This document shows positions 22,350 to 34,304 of a stretch of 64,000 bases of DNA, one piece after another. A program made the position numbers and the translations under genes. Each line of letters begins with the position of its first letter. Position 1 is the first letter of the stretch. The notes below the pieces were generated by a model that worked only from the letters and a program-made list of their open reading frames with translations, made no database searches and was not told the DNA's origin. The stretch spans positions 10,619,007 to 10,683,006 of the forward strand of contig NC_080572.1 in NCBI RefSeq assembly GCF_030247185.1, given 5' to 3'. Origin of the DNA: Malaya genurostris. Taxonomy: Eukaryota > Arthropoda > Insecta > Diptera > Culicidae.

Positions 22350-24620
22350 AGTTATATTCCTAGTGAGCAGGATTATATCTCTCGCTAGGTTGAAACAACA
22401 ACTCCACTCGGACACGGGCTCATTTCTTTTGCGCTCATTAGATTATCTTAAGATTTGGCTCCTTACTGTGTTCTTTCTTCAGGTTTGTGTGCCAATAAAA
22501 GTCCAGTTTAACCGCATAGGGAGTCCGGTTTAGTGCCGCGAGTTCTTAATGTTGGATTTTGGGTTGATCACTTCATGGTGACTTGGCTTAAAACTAATGC
22601 ATGTTTCAAATTGAGAGTTTTAGTTAAAAGTTGAAGCTACACAACTGTTTAGATAAATTGAGTTAAAACCAGGTGTAATGGGTGTTTTTTTTTTATTTTC
22701 AAGAAGTTTCCGGTTTCGTCCCGTAGAGTGTTCGATTTAGCCCCGCAGTTTCCGAAATTTTGGGTTTTGGGTTGGGTACTTCATCGTGACCTCTTTCGGA
22801 AACTGACAATAATTTTAAACATTCTAGTTATCAAACCACAATAACTTTAATACATTCAAGTTATCAATTTGAACCTCGGTAAGAGTTTTTAAAAATTGTA
22901 ATTCTTCAGTTTAAATTCATCCTTTCGTAATGTGAAACATGCGGACGTATTTCACTTAGTCATAACTAGAGTTGGCCCAAAGACGAATTTTAGTACCTCA
23001 GAAAAACTAAAAAAATAACTTTTTGGCTCTGACAGTACAATCTAGATGGAGAAGTGCGGATAGAAAAGCGTCAGCTGTTTGTATGTCTCTTCATAACGAA
23101 ACTAATACTAGCTGTATATTCATATGCTGACCAATTTTTTGTAGTTTGAAGAAATATTGCTTTTCTAGTTTTGAAAATCATAAATTTCGTGACATCAAAA
23201 CGTAACTGAAAGGCATCGAATGCTGTGCAAGGCATACGGGAAGCATCATCCATCAGTGAAACCGTACTGGTTTGGAATTTGAACTGTCCAAACTGGCTTT
23301 CTGGCGCAGAAATGGAAGCTGAAATAAAACACGTTTAGATTTTTTTCTATTACGACTCGACAACATAGAGTTGTTAATATGCTTCGGATTGATGGATTGA
23401 ATCGAAATCACAAAGTTTTTTTTTGCAAACGGGAATCAGGAAATTGTTTGAAATTTATGCAAAAGTGGAGTGGACAGTGCTTAGTAAGAAATTCGTTGCA
23501 CCAATAATCTACAATGAAATCATGGATCTGGAACTCTAGTATATCTAATTATATTTTAAACTAGCGGAGATTGTGAATACAGTTGCATATTATGTCTTCT
23601 AAATATTTTCAATAAGTTCTTTGTTTAATAGCCATCAATGTTGCTCAAGAAAAAATGCAGGTGGGTAACATCGGAGACATAACTGGATGACGTTAATACG
23701 AATAAAACTGACATGCTTTCACCATACTTTCTTGTATCGGAAATCGCACGAAAACCAAAAGAAATTCATACTTTCTGGTACGACTCTTGAAAAAATCACT
23801 GATATCGGAACGTTAGAATGTAATATGATTACCGCTCATTTATCGTTGTTATGCCAGATCAATGATTTTTGAACGATAATTAACTTAACCCTGGATGTCG
23901 AGCTAAACGAGAAGATAAAATTGGAAAATGCACCAAAAACATTTTACTTTTTTACTGTCAGATCATGCTTTCAAAAATTGTCAAAACTACCGAGTTCTTG
24001 TTCAAGCTCAATGATATAAATTTACAGGTAAAACGGTCGGATTTATTGAGGACCGAAAAAATTTAATTAAAACATAACACGGATTCTAACCTAGCAATAG
24101 ATACCTGTGCTACCAGCTTCCCAAAAATGAAGTAACGAAACGGAATTCAAATTATCTCACGACCAACAAAGCACGCTTAAGAACTATTTACTTACAAAAA
24201 ACTTACGACTTGCTGTAATACGAGCACAATAAATATAGATTTCATCATTCTACATTTTTATTTATTCCGGACGTTTGAAATATAATTTACTAAGAAACCG
24301 GTAAATGTTAGCGCAGATTAAAGTTGATTGTAATTGTAATCACAGCATGTTTCACCGGTACCTTAATCATTTATTTATTGTTGCATTTTTATATAATTTA
24401 AATATTGGTGAAGTCATTTGAAATTCGTGAAATCTGATTAAAAATGTACAAAAATTTGTATCGAAAAACATTCGAAATATAAATAATTTAAGCTGTTCTA
24501 GTACATTTGCATTAAAAGTAAAAAAATAACGGCAATCACGATCGGGACTTTTCATCGAATTTCGAAATTGCAGCACATGACCAACATTCGGGGTCATACA
24601 CGTTCATCTGAATGCCTCAA
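22350..24620. other. Gene-free AT-rich stretch with short repeat fragments
   Basis: A loose duplication involves TGGATTTTGGGTTGATCACTTCATGGTGAC (22552-22581), partly repeated at 22762-22792 as GGGTTGGGTACTTCATCGTG. A motif at 23655-23710 (GGTGGGTAACATCGGAGACA then AACTGGATGACGT) also occurs at 48595 and inverted at 19265. No coding sequence was recognised. Confidence 0.45.
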
Positions 24621-24622
24621 TA

Positions 24623-25587
24623 GCGGCCCTTACACGATCATTAAAAGTGTCATTACTTAAAAGTAATGACACTTTTATTGATCGTGTAAGGTCTGCGAGT
24701 TCAGTAATGACACGAGTAATGATGGAATTCCGGATTTTCCATCATTACCAACATTATTTCTTCTTCTTATTTTTTTTGTGGAAGTGCTGAATATCGTCAG
24801 TTATTCAGAGATGCCAGATATTTTCATAGAAAATCTGTATTCTGTGTATAAAAAATCTGTATTAATCTGTATTCAGTAATAAAATGAAGTTCTTACAACA
24901 AAATGATGATAAAAGATGTTATTCCAATAGATTGTGGTTGTAGGATGGTAGATTCAATCAGTCAATTCAACGACGAAGTTTCATAGTTTTTTTCATCCAC
25001 AATTGAATTGCAATTCCATATATTTATCTAGTTTGAAATTAATGACTTTATAATTTGACATGGAATTTCAACGCCCAATATGCAACGTCAAGTCGGTTCA
25101 GTACAGAGTACATAGCGGTTGAAGAAAAAGGTACAGAGCGTGTTGGTAGTGAGACCTTTTTTTTGTTCACCAAATTGATTTTGATCTGCTATTATGGTAC
25201 GGGCAACGGGCAAAGATTTTCACAGACAGGTTTTTGGCTTGATCAAAGATTTTTGTAAAAATGACCTGGCATCTCTGCCTGGCATCCCTGCTCTTCAGAA
25301 CTGTACGTGAAAAAAATTCTGGAAATGACAAACCTTAACGTTTCAATGGCAAATAAAATTTATTTTCAGCTAAACGACGATAAAGAATATTGCTAATATT
25401 CTTTAATTGCTGAGGGAAAGTTATTCTGGTTACAAGCCCCGTGCTGGAATAGTTACAAATACTCATCATTACTAATGAACGTGTAATGCTAAAAAGTAAT
25501 GATGTACAGTAATGCAGTAATGACGAGCGTTTGAGCAGAAGTGTCATTACTTAGTAATGATACTTTTAATGATCGTGTAAGGGTCGC
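24623..25587. mobile_element. TA-flanked foldback MITE, 965 bp
   Basis: The left end GCGGCCCTTACACGATCATT pairs with the right end AATGATCGTGTAAGGGTCGC, and TA flanks both (24621-24622 and 25588-25589). Inverted matching extends over about 35 bp, through AAAAGTGTCATTACT. Immediately inside the left end the same sequence appears inverted again (24660-24692), making a tight hairpin. The centre is AT-rich, without coding capacity. Confidence 0.75.
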
Positions 25588-25589
25588 TA

Positions 25590-26020
25590 ATGGGTTGCAG
25601 ACCATTCTGGTCTCACGATGAAATTTTCTAGTCCGCTAGCTGTGAAAAGATAAACAATGGTAACTAGGGTTACTGTAACTGTTATTTCGAAAACAACAAT
25701 TTCTCAGACCGCGTTGCCAATTTCAAACATTTTTCATAAGATATCATTTTGACATTACCAGTTACTGAGGGGTAGCTCGATTTACGGTACAGTTTTAAAA
25801 GCTAGTGGCAGGTCGTGTCGTCGGTTTAATTCTATATTTTGAACGCTGTTTGGTGTGGAATTTACGCATCGTTGATTTTACAGAAGAGCCGATGTGGTCA
25901 TATGCCCGAAATCATATTCAAAAACAAATTCTCCCTCATTGATTTTTCGAATAAAACCTAATTTTGGACCAACGTTAACCTAGCACGTATACAAAGACAT
26001 GTTTTCGGCTAAGAAATCAT
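25590..26020. other. Spacer, nothing recognised
   Basis: No repeat end or reading frame stands out between the foldback MITE and the SINE. Confidence 0.4.
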
Positions 26021-26029
26021 TTTAGTAGC

Positions 26030-26190
26030 AGGGGGACGGGTATAGCACGATGGGTAAGTCGATGCCTTTCACGCAGCCCGCCTGGGTTCGATTCCCAACC
26101 CCGCACATAGGGTCAGAAAGTTTTTCTGGCCCGAAGAGGCGAATGACATTAATGTTAAAACCTCTATAATTAAAAAAAAAAAAAAAAAAA
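26030..26190 (+). mobile_element. Complete tRNA-derived SINE (family 1) with target-site duplication
   Basis: A 9-bp direct repeat TTTAGTAGC flanks the element (26021-26029 and 26191-26199). The head is tRNA-like, with ATAGCACGATGGGTAAGTC as the A-box region and GGTTCGATTCCC as the B box. A tail domain follows (GGCCCGAAGAGGCGAATGAC), ending in an A run of about 19. RNA polymerase III would transcribe it and a LINE would supply reverse transcriptase. It resembles Aedes tRNA-related SINEs; the family name is not certain from memory. Confidence 0.85.
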
Positions 26191-26892
26191 TTTAGTAGCC
26201 TGAAAACTTTTCACAACAGTCAATCCAAAAATACTTACTTAAAAATGCAACTGAAGGGCTTGCCTTACCACTGGATCTGTCAAGACAAATTACTGTTTTT
26301 CGCAAATTTTCGTTTCTGTTGTTCCATTTGTCAGTTTTTTTTAAATCCTTGGTCTCCTTAGATAAATTAAATTTTAAAACAAGTTAAAGGTTTCAGGTTT
26401 ACTAACTGAAAGGAATAGCGGTACTTTACAGTTTGTCATTTTATATGTAATTAATTGTCTATCGTATCTGTTAGTAATATAATAAATACAATATTACAAT
26501 AACCAAATCCAAGTAACAACTAGAGTTGTGCTATATTTCAATATCTGCTGTCTATTGCTCCATATTTTTGCTGGAATCATTGAATTTTGTCCGTTGTCAC
26601 TTGATTTGGAAGGTCAGAGTGTTCAGAGTAAAACAGAGATCCTGTAAAAATATAAATTTCAAGCTTCAAATAAAACACATCCCGCAAGTTACTCATTTTC
26701 ATTGTAGCAAAAAAAGTTATGACTTTTACAAGTGAAATAATTCAACAAACGATGCCATTAATCAAACTTAACTTATCAAATTAAGGAAAATATTACATTC
26801 GTGCAGAATGTTATAAGCTCCGAGTGTAATTTCCACTTGGCTACCAAGTGGCGCTGTAAGGATTTATATGTATCAATTATTCATAATGCAGA

Positions 26893-27115
26893 TATGTGCT
26901 CCTGTGGTTCAGTCGAGTAACTGACGTGCTTTGTGATCTAATGTATCTCGGTTCAAGTCGCACTGTTGCTATCGATCTTTTGTTTTTTATTTCATTCGAT
27001 TTCAAGCCAATAATTTTCAAATCACAAAATTTTACATGTTCTTAAATATAAATTTACTCGAAATACGCTCCATTTATGTGCATCGTATAAGATGTGAAAT
27101 CACAAGATTTTTCCG
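26893..27115 (+). mobile_element. tRNA-derived SINE (family 3), forward strand
   Basis: The head GCTCCTGTGGTTCAGTCGAG with TAACTGACG, and the B-box-like GGTTCAAGTC, correspond to the reverse-strand copy at 3600-3850. So do ATACGCTCCATTTATGTGCATC and AAATCACAAGATTTTTCC. The flanks contain ATTCATAAT and ATTCATGAT, a possible imperfect target-site duplication. The tRNA fold is degenerate, so I do not call a tRNA gene. Confidence 0.65.
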
Positions 27116-27119
27116 ATCT

Positions 27120-29370
27120 ATATTCATGATTAAAAATTGTCTCTTGTAGCTAGAGAAGATGAATCGATTTGTGTCTTAGTTTTTGGGTCATGATATTAGC
27201 GCCAATCTTTCTGTGAACATGGCATACAAAACATCTGTAAAATTGTATGATAATACAACAATATGAACTCGGAGGCATCGTTTCAATTTTGCCACAAGCT
27301 TAGAAATTCCGATGCCAATGAATTTCTTGCAACAAAAACCAAATTTTTAAAGAAAGTACGACCCCCAAATACCGATAAAACAGAGCCACTGGTAAACCAA
27401 CAATTGTTAATCCATTATTAAAAATTCATTTAATCACGATTACTTTCGGATAACAAAAGTCAACAAAAGCAGCAAACTTCCAACAATAATCCGCAAAATG
27501 AGCAGAATAAAGTATTGGCATTTTCAAATTTCATTTACGTACATTTCGATAAGTTTAAGTTTATTTTACTATGGTAGCTTGCAGACTTAAAACAAATCTA
27601 AACAAATCTCTTTTCACTAGGAGGATTGTTTTTCTGATTCTTTTTAACCCTGTGCAGCATCCTGTGACTTGTGAGCAATTACAAATAGAATCCAGGTAGG
27701 CTGCGTGAAAAGCGATGGGTAGAAAATCCAGTTATGTGTCTTCATAAAATCAGTCAAACACAGAATTCCAGCATCGACCGTAGCAGGCATTGATTTGACG
27801 ACTTGTCACAGACCCAAACAAAAACTTGCTAAAAACTATGGCCTAGAGGTAAGAACTCTGTCAATTGAAGTTCGCTGAGAGGTGAAGCTTGTCAATTATT
27901 TTCCATCCCGTTTATCGTTGGGTACTGATACAAAAGTCAACACCGTATTCATGGCGACTTTGAACAACGCAACGAACTATAAAATAAATAAATTATTGAC
28001 ATGATGGCCTAAAATAGGCGGCACTACCGTACATCTGCAATATTATCGTTTATCCCTTCCGTCCGATGACCGCACCCCGTTGCTTGCTGCACGATCTTTT
28101 GTCGACTCCCCGCTGATACAACCGAAGTACCCCACCAAAGCTGGAACCCCCCACCACCCCATCCGGTTATGGCTGCTGGTTATGGCATCGGCCGTTGCAT
28201 TGTCAACCAAGGGTGATCTCGATTTTGGATTTGGACTAATTTGACGCAACTGTTTCTCATCACCAGCGGAACATGTTCACTAGTGATTCCCCCAAGAGTC
28301 CGCTAGTTCCGGTATATCAAAAAACAATTTCGCAGTAGCATGTTTTATCATTATAATTCGTTATAAGATAATCATGTTTCATAAATTTCTGCGTATTTTT
28401 CCAATTTATTTTTTTTGCAAAGCCCTTCAGCAGCAGAGAATTTAATTTCCTCGTGAAAGGCTATATTCATTAGGGCAAACATGACGAAACCGAAAACAGT
28501 CTGCGCCTCGGAAGCCTTTTCCAAAAAAAAAAAAGAACATACGCGCGAACAATTTTCGTAAACATCATTTAATATTCTGTGTTGAGACAGGATTTAACCT
28601 CTTCAACAAGAAACATAATAAAATTAAATCGGCTGATATGATGCTGCAATCTTCTACCAAGAAAACTTTGTCTTTGCTCTTGATGGTTGAACCGTTTTTA
28701 TATGGTTGCTGTTTGCCTCCAGAGACCGAGTCGAAGGTTCAATTTTTCCTCGACCCAATCAAATAAATCGCCCAGAACTTAGGAAGATCGATAATGAAAA
28801 TCTAATGAAACAAAAAATGTTGGCGATAGTCAAGCGCCCGTTTGCTGCGTAGCACAAAGACAGAAGCAAAAGCAAAGAAAGCAAAGGATGCCATGCGGGA
28901 AATGACATCACGTAGCAACGTAGTGGTGAAGACAGCCGAGGGTGAAAAATCGATAGCAACATGCTCGTGCGGCAACGAGCCTTGCACAGAAAAACGCCCC
29001 AGAGAAGAAGAGCTATGAAGCAACAGGTGGCCTTTTCTCCATTGATAAGAGTTTGTTTTTCTGCTGTTTGTAAATGGCTTTTCTTTTATTGTCTATCACT
29101 GCATTAGTACAAACATTTACGACACACGCAATGATGTTATGTGTGTAATCAAAATACCGGTTACGTGTGTTCTTTTCATGTTCTGCAAGGTCCACAGTCT
29201 ACTGATACGACCGAGGGCGACCTTCATCAAAGCAGGATATAGCATCGACCTTCATCAAAGCAGGATGGGATATAATGGTCATATAAATGGGCCCTTTTAA
29301 TTGAGCTAATTGGCCTTTTATCCTACCCTCGTGTTTGAGCACATTTCGGTGTCACTCTATTGAGTTTGGG
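27120..29370. other. Gene-free stretch with a GC-balanced centre
   Basis: The second copy of the short repeat described at 8165 lies at 28413-28465. A 21-bp tandem duplication, GACCTTCATCAAAGCAGGAT, occurs at 29219 and 29248. Otherwise only short frames without motifs are present. Confidence 0.4.
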
Positions 29371-29384
29371 TTTATGCCAGAATC

Positions 29385-29591
29385 CGGGTTGGCGGTTCAA
29401 TGCATGGGACACTGGTCTTACAAACCAGTTGTCGTATGTTCGAGCCCCGATCTGGAAGGATTTGTAGTGTCAGTAGCAGTAGGATCGGAGCACCAGCCAT
29501 GCAATGGTTCGGTACACTCTGAATCGGCTGCGAAGTCTGTTGAAACAGAAGGTCAAATTCCTCTACAGGAATGTTAATACCTAGGCTTTAC
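29385..29591 (+). mobile_element. Complete tRNA-derived SINE (family 2) with 14-bp target-site duplication
   Basis: TTTATGCCAGAATC occurs directly on both sides (29371-29384 and 29592-29605). The head contains TTGGCGGTTCAATGCATGGG as the A-box region and GTATGTTCGAGCCCCG as the B box. The body runs through AGTGTCAGTAGCAGTAGG, CATGCAATGG, CGGCTGCGAAGTCTGTTG and CAGGAATGTTAATACC to GGCTTTAC. There is no poly-A tail. This is the best copy for defining the family, which also occurs at 12780, 30130 and 37239. Confidence 0.85.
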
Positions 29592-29659
29592 TTTATGCCA
29601 GAATCTGTGTAAATTGTTTACCTTAAAAAATATATTAAAAGATTTTTTCACCCTAGCGA

Positions 29660-29880
29660 TAGTGTCAGGAGGCCAACTCCGGCCAAAATAGCATCACACT
29701 ACTGTAGTCTGTATGGTAGGTAGAGTCATTCGTCTCAATATTTTTACTAGTTTAAGGTACCCTTCGTGGTATATGGCCAGCTCATTTAGCGGCATTTACA
29801 GATGGCTTGCCTAATCGAGAACTTTTTGGTGAACCAAGAAACCTCATTCCTTTTTTGCCTCTTAGAATAGTGGCATGAAG
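29660..29880 (-). pseudogene. Heavily decayed DD37E transposase remnant
   Basis: On the minus strand, three blocks match DD37E proteins in the right order but in different frames. KKFSIRQAICKCR corresponds to the usual KFLVWQAICxCG. ELAIYHEGYLKLVKIL corresponds to the EIYxxECLQKRLLP segment. MLFWPELAS*HY corresponds to FWPDLASCHY, with the catalytic Asp replaced by Glu and the Cys codon by a stop. No ends or other parts were found. The assignment rests on short matches, but the order and spacing are consistent. Confidence 0.45.
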
Positions 29881-30129
29881 CTGAATCCGGTTGAATAGAC
29901 GCTTTTTTCGGTATTTCAGCAAAAAACGACGTATTCCTGTTTTGTCGAAATTACTTTCCATAAGTGTAGATCGTCAGTGGAATGAGGTATTTCAATGCAG
30001 ATTTTGACATTTCTACTTTTTGGAACGGTCGTACTCTATAAGTTTACCATTTTCGGGGTAACTTTAGTCCAGGTATCCGTTGAAGATCATCATGTTTGTA
30101 AAGTTTTGGGTTTTCATTCCTTTTGTAAA

Positions 30130-30235
30130 ATTATACCATCCTATTTCAATAGACTTCGCAGTGGATTCTAAGAGACACTAAAACTCCTTCCAGGTCGAAG
30201 CTAGGAACATGCGACAACTGGCTTGAAAGTTCAGA
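30130..30235 (-). mobile_element. Degraded SINE (family 2) fragment, reverse strand
   Basis: CTATTTCAATAGACTTCGCAG, then GAGACACTAAAACTCCTTCC, AGGTCGAAGCTAGGAACATG and CGACAACTGGCTTG, follow the reverse-strand copy at 37285-37410. An internal deletion of about 40 bp and many substitutions are present. It sits just beyond the 3' end of the LINE. Confidence 0.6.
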
Positions 30236-30302
30236 AATTTTGCTACTGGATGAACTAATGGACGCAGTAGGAGTCAGAACTAACCCTCAAAAGGATCAAT
30301 TA

Positions 30303-33016
30303 TTAAATTGAAACTTCAATTGTCTTTATGAAATGATAAAGAAGTTTCATGTAAGAAATGTCACGACAAGCAAGAATGTCTCGAACTGGGATATTGGATA
30401 GTCTACTTTGGGTACGCAAGGAATTTATTAGTTGAGATCTGACATCACGATACTCCACGCATGTCCAAACGACAAGATCAATATCGCGATAGCCTTCGCC
30501 TCAAGCACAATGATTAGTCTCGGAAAGTCCAATGCGAAGAAGGAGTGCATCTAACGTGTAGTGATTGGACATCACACGAATGAAATTCCTACTCACATCC
30601 AGTCCCTTGAACCATGCCTTTGTCCACAGACCCAGATCATCTTTATCCTAAGAAGCTTGCCAGCTGGCAAGTGTTCTTTGGCGAGACGAGCTATAAAATT
30701 CGTTGAAAGCAATCGATCGCTCATAAATTTCACCCTCAATAGCACCACGGTTGACTAAACTATCGGCTCTTTCATTGCCTGGAATGGAGCAATGAGCCGG
30801 GACCCTGACTATTGTGATTTGATAATTGTTGTTCAATATGTCGTTCAGGCACTGTTTTATTTTGCCCAAGAAAAACGGCTCATGTTTGCCAGCAGCGTTT
30901 GAACGAATGGCTTCAGTTGCACTCAAACTATCTGTGAAGAGAAAATAATGGTTTGGAGATAATGCGACGAGTAAACTCAAACTTTAATTAACTGCTGCTA
31001 ACTCTGCTGTATAAACAGATGCAGGTTCTTGAAGCCTAAATGAAGCCGAAACATTATTGTTGAATATACCAAACCCAGTAGCCTCTTCAATTCGTGATCC
31101 GTCCGTGAAAAACATTTTCTCAGAGTCAATTTCCAAAGAGCGTAGGTGTTCCGGGATTCTACGCACTTCGCGCTGCATGGATGTGTCGAAAAATAAAGTT
31201 GAGTCAGGGACATTTAGGAGGCTGTCCGAGGCCATGAATATTGTTTGAGATTGAAGCTCAACTTGCCTTTCGAAGTTATTATGTTAATAACTAGGAAATT
31301 CAGTACCTCACATCTTATTAGCAGTCGCGACGAAAGCTCCCAAAACGATCCTTCAATGGAAGAACTCCCGCCAGAACTTCAAGACTCATTGTATGTGTCG
31401 AGTGCATGTTTGATAATATGAGAGTTTGCCAACGGAACGAAAGCGAACGCATCCATATTCCATCATTGAAAGTATCGTTGTCTGATACAATTTTATTAGA
31501 TCTTCCGGATGAGCACCCCACCAAGATCCTGTTATTGTTCGAAGAAAATTTACTCTTTGTTGGCATTTTGTTATCAGATACCTAATGTGCCCTCCCCACG
31601 TGCATTTGGAATCAAATCACACCCGGAGGTATTTGAAAGTCAAAACCTGTTGGATCATTCTTCCAATCATATGCAACTGAAGCTGCGCGGGATCATGCTT
31701 TCTTGAAAAGACGACTAGCTCTGTTTTCTCCGCAGAGAATTCGATACCCAGATGAACAGCCCAAACGGACAAGTTATCTAAGGTATCTTGCAATGGTTTT
31801 TGCAGATCAATAGCTTTGGGTGCAGTAACTGAAACCACGCCATCATCTGCCAATTGTCTTAGTGTACATGGGGTTACTGTCAATGTCGTTCACATAGAAA
31901 TTATACAGGAGCGGACTGAGGCATGAGCCTTGCGGGAGACCCATGTAGCTAATTCTGATTGTTGCCAAATCGCCATGTGAAAAATACATGCATTTCTCTG
32001 ACAAAAGGTTGTGCAAATAATTATTTATAACCGGTGGAAGTCGATGTTGGTGGAGCTTGTCTGAAAGAACATCAATGGAAACTGAATCAAATGCTCCTTT
32101 AATGTCTAAAAATACCAATGCCATTTGTTGTTCTTCACCAAGTTGAATTTAATTCTGTCCAACCCAGGAGCCTTATTGTTACAAGACATGAGTGCTATGG
32201 AAAATTCCATCATTGAAAAGGGGCTATCAATGGTACCATTGTTTGGAGAAGACTCCCTAATGCGTAGGAACCGAATCTGGACAAACTTTCCTCGCAAAAT
32301 CAAATATCCATCGGTTCGAGTATTCCTCACTCTCATTTCTTACGTTACGATTCCTCATTCGTCTGGCCGTATTCCAAAGAGTGCTCATTGAGGTTTCTCT
32401 TGACAAACCTTCGACAAAATGTCTCCAATAGCTACATTTCTTGGCCCGAAGTATGCTCTTATACTTGGTTTCTAAAACCAGAAATTTTTCAAAATTCTGA
32501 GGAGTTTCTCCTCCTCGTTTTAAAAACGTCTTGAAAGCATTTTGTTTCGCGCGTTTAGCATCTGAGCACTCTTTGTCCCACCAAGGGTTTGGGGACCTTC
32601 TGTTAGACGATGGACCAAGAAATCGCGTGTTCAGCGGCCTCCAGAATCGAACAAACGAGGAAGTCATATTCTTCAAGTGGGGGAAGCTCTTTCATTGAAT
32701 TGAAAATACTAGAGATACTACTCTGGTATTTAATCCAGTCAATACTTTTTGGGATGTTTAATCTATAAAAGGAATAACATTTCTTAATTCCTAAAACCAC
32801 TCCACCATACGGAGAGTCTCTATCGAGACGTATACTGTTAGAGTAATTAAAATTTATGGCTATGTTTGATGTAAGCCATGTTTCGCACAAAGATAATACG
32901 TCAAATTTTTCAAAATGCAACAAAACTTCAAATGAAATATGTTTTGGCATGATGCTTCGACAATTCCACTGCAGGACAGTGATTGAATCATTTGCGGCGG
33001 ATGATAAATTATCCAT
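30303..33016 (-). pseudogene. LINE ORF2: endonuclease, reverse transcriptase, RNase H
   Basis: The ATG at 33016-33014 opens MDNLSSAANDS, followed by the endonuclease motifs VLQWNCRSI and LCETWL. The second half of the endonuclease is missing at about 32760, where LNIPK joins SIDWIKYQ. RT motifs are NNKAPGLDRIKFNLV (about 32150), then a deletion to FLDIKGAFDSV, then GLPQGSCLSPLLYNFYVND and LADDGVVSV, the catalytic ADD box. RNase H residues are in FFTDGSRIE, TAELAAVN, LFTDSLSATEAI and HCSIPGNERADSLV. The C-terminus has CACGEGYRDIDLVVWTC and a stop at 30303-30305. Frameshifts occur near 31880, 31560, 31240 and 30980. The product would nick DNA and copy the element RNA at the break. Confidence 0.8.
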
Positions 33017-34270
33017 CAAATGATACAAAATCTGAGAGAACTGGCCATTGTGCTGATAACTGTTTCAAAAAAGTTCTAGCTATTGGAAGGAATGCCGTTA
33101 TGATGGACTTTAGAGGTTCAGAAATATTGAATTCTGCGAAAATCAAATCTACAATTTCCGAAAACTTCAGTAATCCTGATGGTGGCTGTGAAACGGGCCC
33201 AGTGGATTATTTTCTTTTCTTGTGCTAGTTCCTGGATTGGTTTGTGAATTTGACAAACCAGGAGGCACAGTTTTTGGTTTCAAATTTGGATTTTCAGATA
33301 TAACACGGGGATCTTTTTTTGAAGGTGTAATTTTGGGTGCCTTTTTTGGTATTTTGTGGTTTGTTAATCTCCTCTTAACAGACCCTTGAGGAGTGACAAA
33401 CGAGGTATCTTCACTATTTCCGTCAGAGTCAGATTTCTTTGGCTCCGCAAGATTTGAAAAACCGTTTTCAGTTTCCAAAGGTGGGACATAAATGATCGTT
33501 TTGAGCATTTTTGCATATGTGCGCTTAGACCGTGCTTTTAAACAAAGCTTAATTTTGTCCTTACGCAACTTAAATGCAGCGCATACTGAAAGATCATCAT
33601 GAGGACTCTCCCCACAATAAACACATTTTTCAATATCTATGAGGCCCTTGACATTTTATACATTTCGATTTATTACTACAGTAAGTAGCTGTGTGGCCAA
33701 AATGTTTGCAGTTCGTGCAATTCATAACATTTGGTATGAAAAGCCGAACCGGAAGGCGAACTCTATCGATGTGGGCATAAATCAAATAATCATAGATTTC
33801 CCATTGTACGGAGACACTAACAGCACCTCTAGTGAGAAACGGTTGTACTTTTTTCCATTAGCTACAGTGGTTATGTTAAATGCGCAGGCAACTTTGTACA
33901 TGCATTTTAGCAGCATTTATGCACCCATTTTACACCAGACGGCGCTTTTGGTATCACGGGTGGCTCAACTACATTACTATTACACTGGGGAATGTAGGTT
34001 TATTTTATTTATGATGTGGCCATGGCTAGGCAAAGCAGATCCAGCGAATGGCACTCGAAATGAAACTGAAGGTCGATAAGTTTTGTTTCCTTCTTCGAAA
34101 GACGCTGAGTACAATTGATTTTAAAGTTTTTAAAACGTCCAACTCCATGCTCAAGCAACTCTTTAACCAAAAGACCCGCTTCGGTGATAACACCGTCTAT
34201 TTCATAAATAAAGGCATTACGACATAATTAATTCGGAAGTTCTGAAACTTGTGAGTTCTTCGATGCTTCC
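33009..34270 (-). pseudogene. LINE ORF1: RNA-binding protein with CCHC knuckles
   Basis: Identifiable parts on the minus strand are LVKELLEHGVGRFKNFKIN (about 34160), then a knuckle CTNCKHFGHTATYC with KSKCIKC (about 33700). After a frameshift comes a second knuckle CVYCGESPHDDLSVC, then LRKDKIKLCLKARSKRTYAK. A Lys/Pro/Ser-rich tail follows (33170-33480). The protein would coat element RNA. A frameshift near 33180 is needed to reach the natural stop TAA at 33009-33011. The last codons overlap the ATG of ORF2 by 8 bases. Several other shifts and stops lie upstream, so the exact start is not set. Confidence 0.75.
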
Positions 34271-34304
34271 ATACTTTGAAATCAATACTAATGAAAACAT
34301 CTTT

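Larger units (their letters stand above)
30303..34300 (-). mobile_element. I-clade non-LTR retrotransposon, degenerate
   Basis: Read on the minus strand, the element has ORF1 with zinc knuckles, then ORF2 with endonuclease, reverse transcriptase, RNase H and a terminal Cys/His motif. Among insect LINEs this order, including RNase H, points to the I clade (the mosquito MosquI group is an example) rather than Jockey; LOA remains possible. At least two internal deletions and many frameshifts make it inactive. The 5' limit is uncertain, and the 3' untranslated tail beyond 30303 is not clearly bounded. Confidence 0.8.

Noticed and set aside
26893..26965. Candidate tRNA gene
   Set aside because: The head has A- and B-box-like parts, but no consistent cloverleaf, and it continues into a SINE body shared with another locus.
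29385..29460. Candidate tRNA gene
   Set aside because: The tRNA-like head belongs to a SINE with a 14-bp target-site duplication around the whole 207-bp element.
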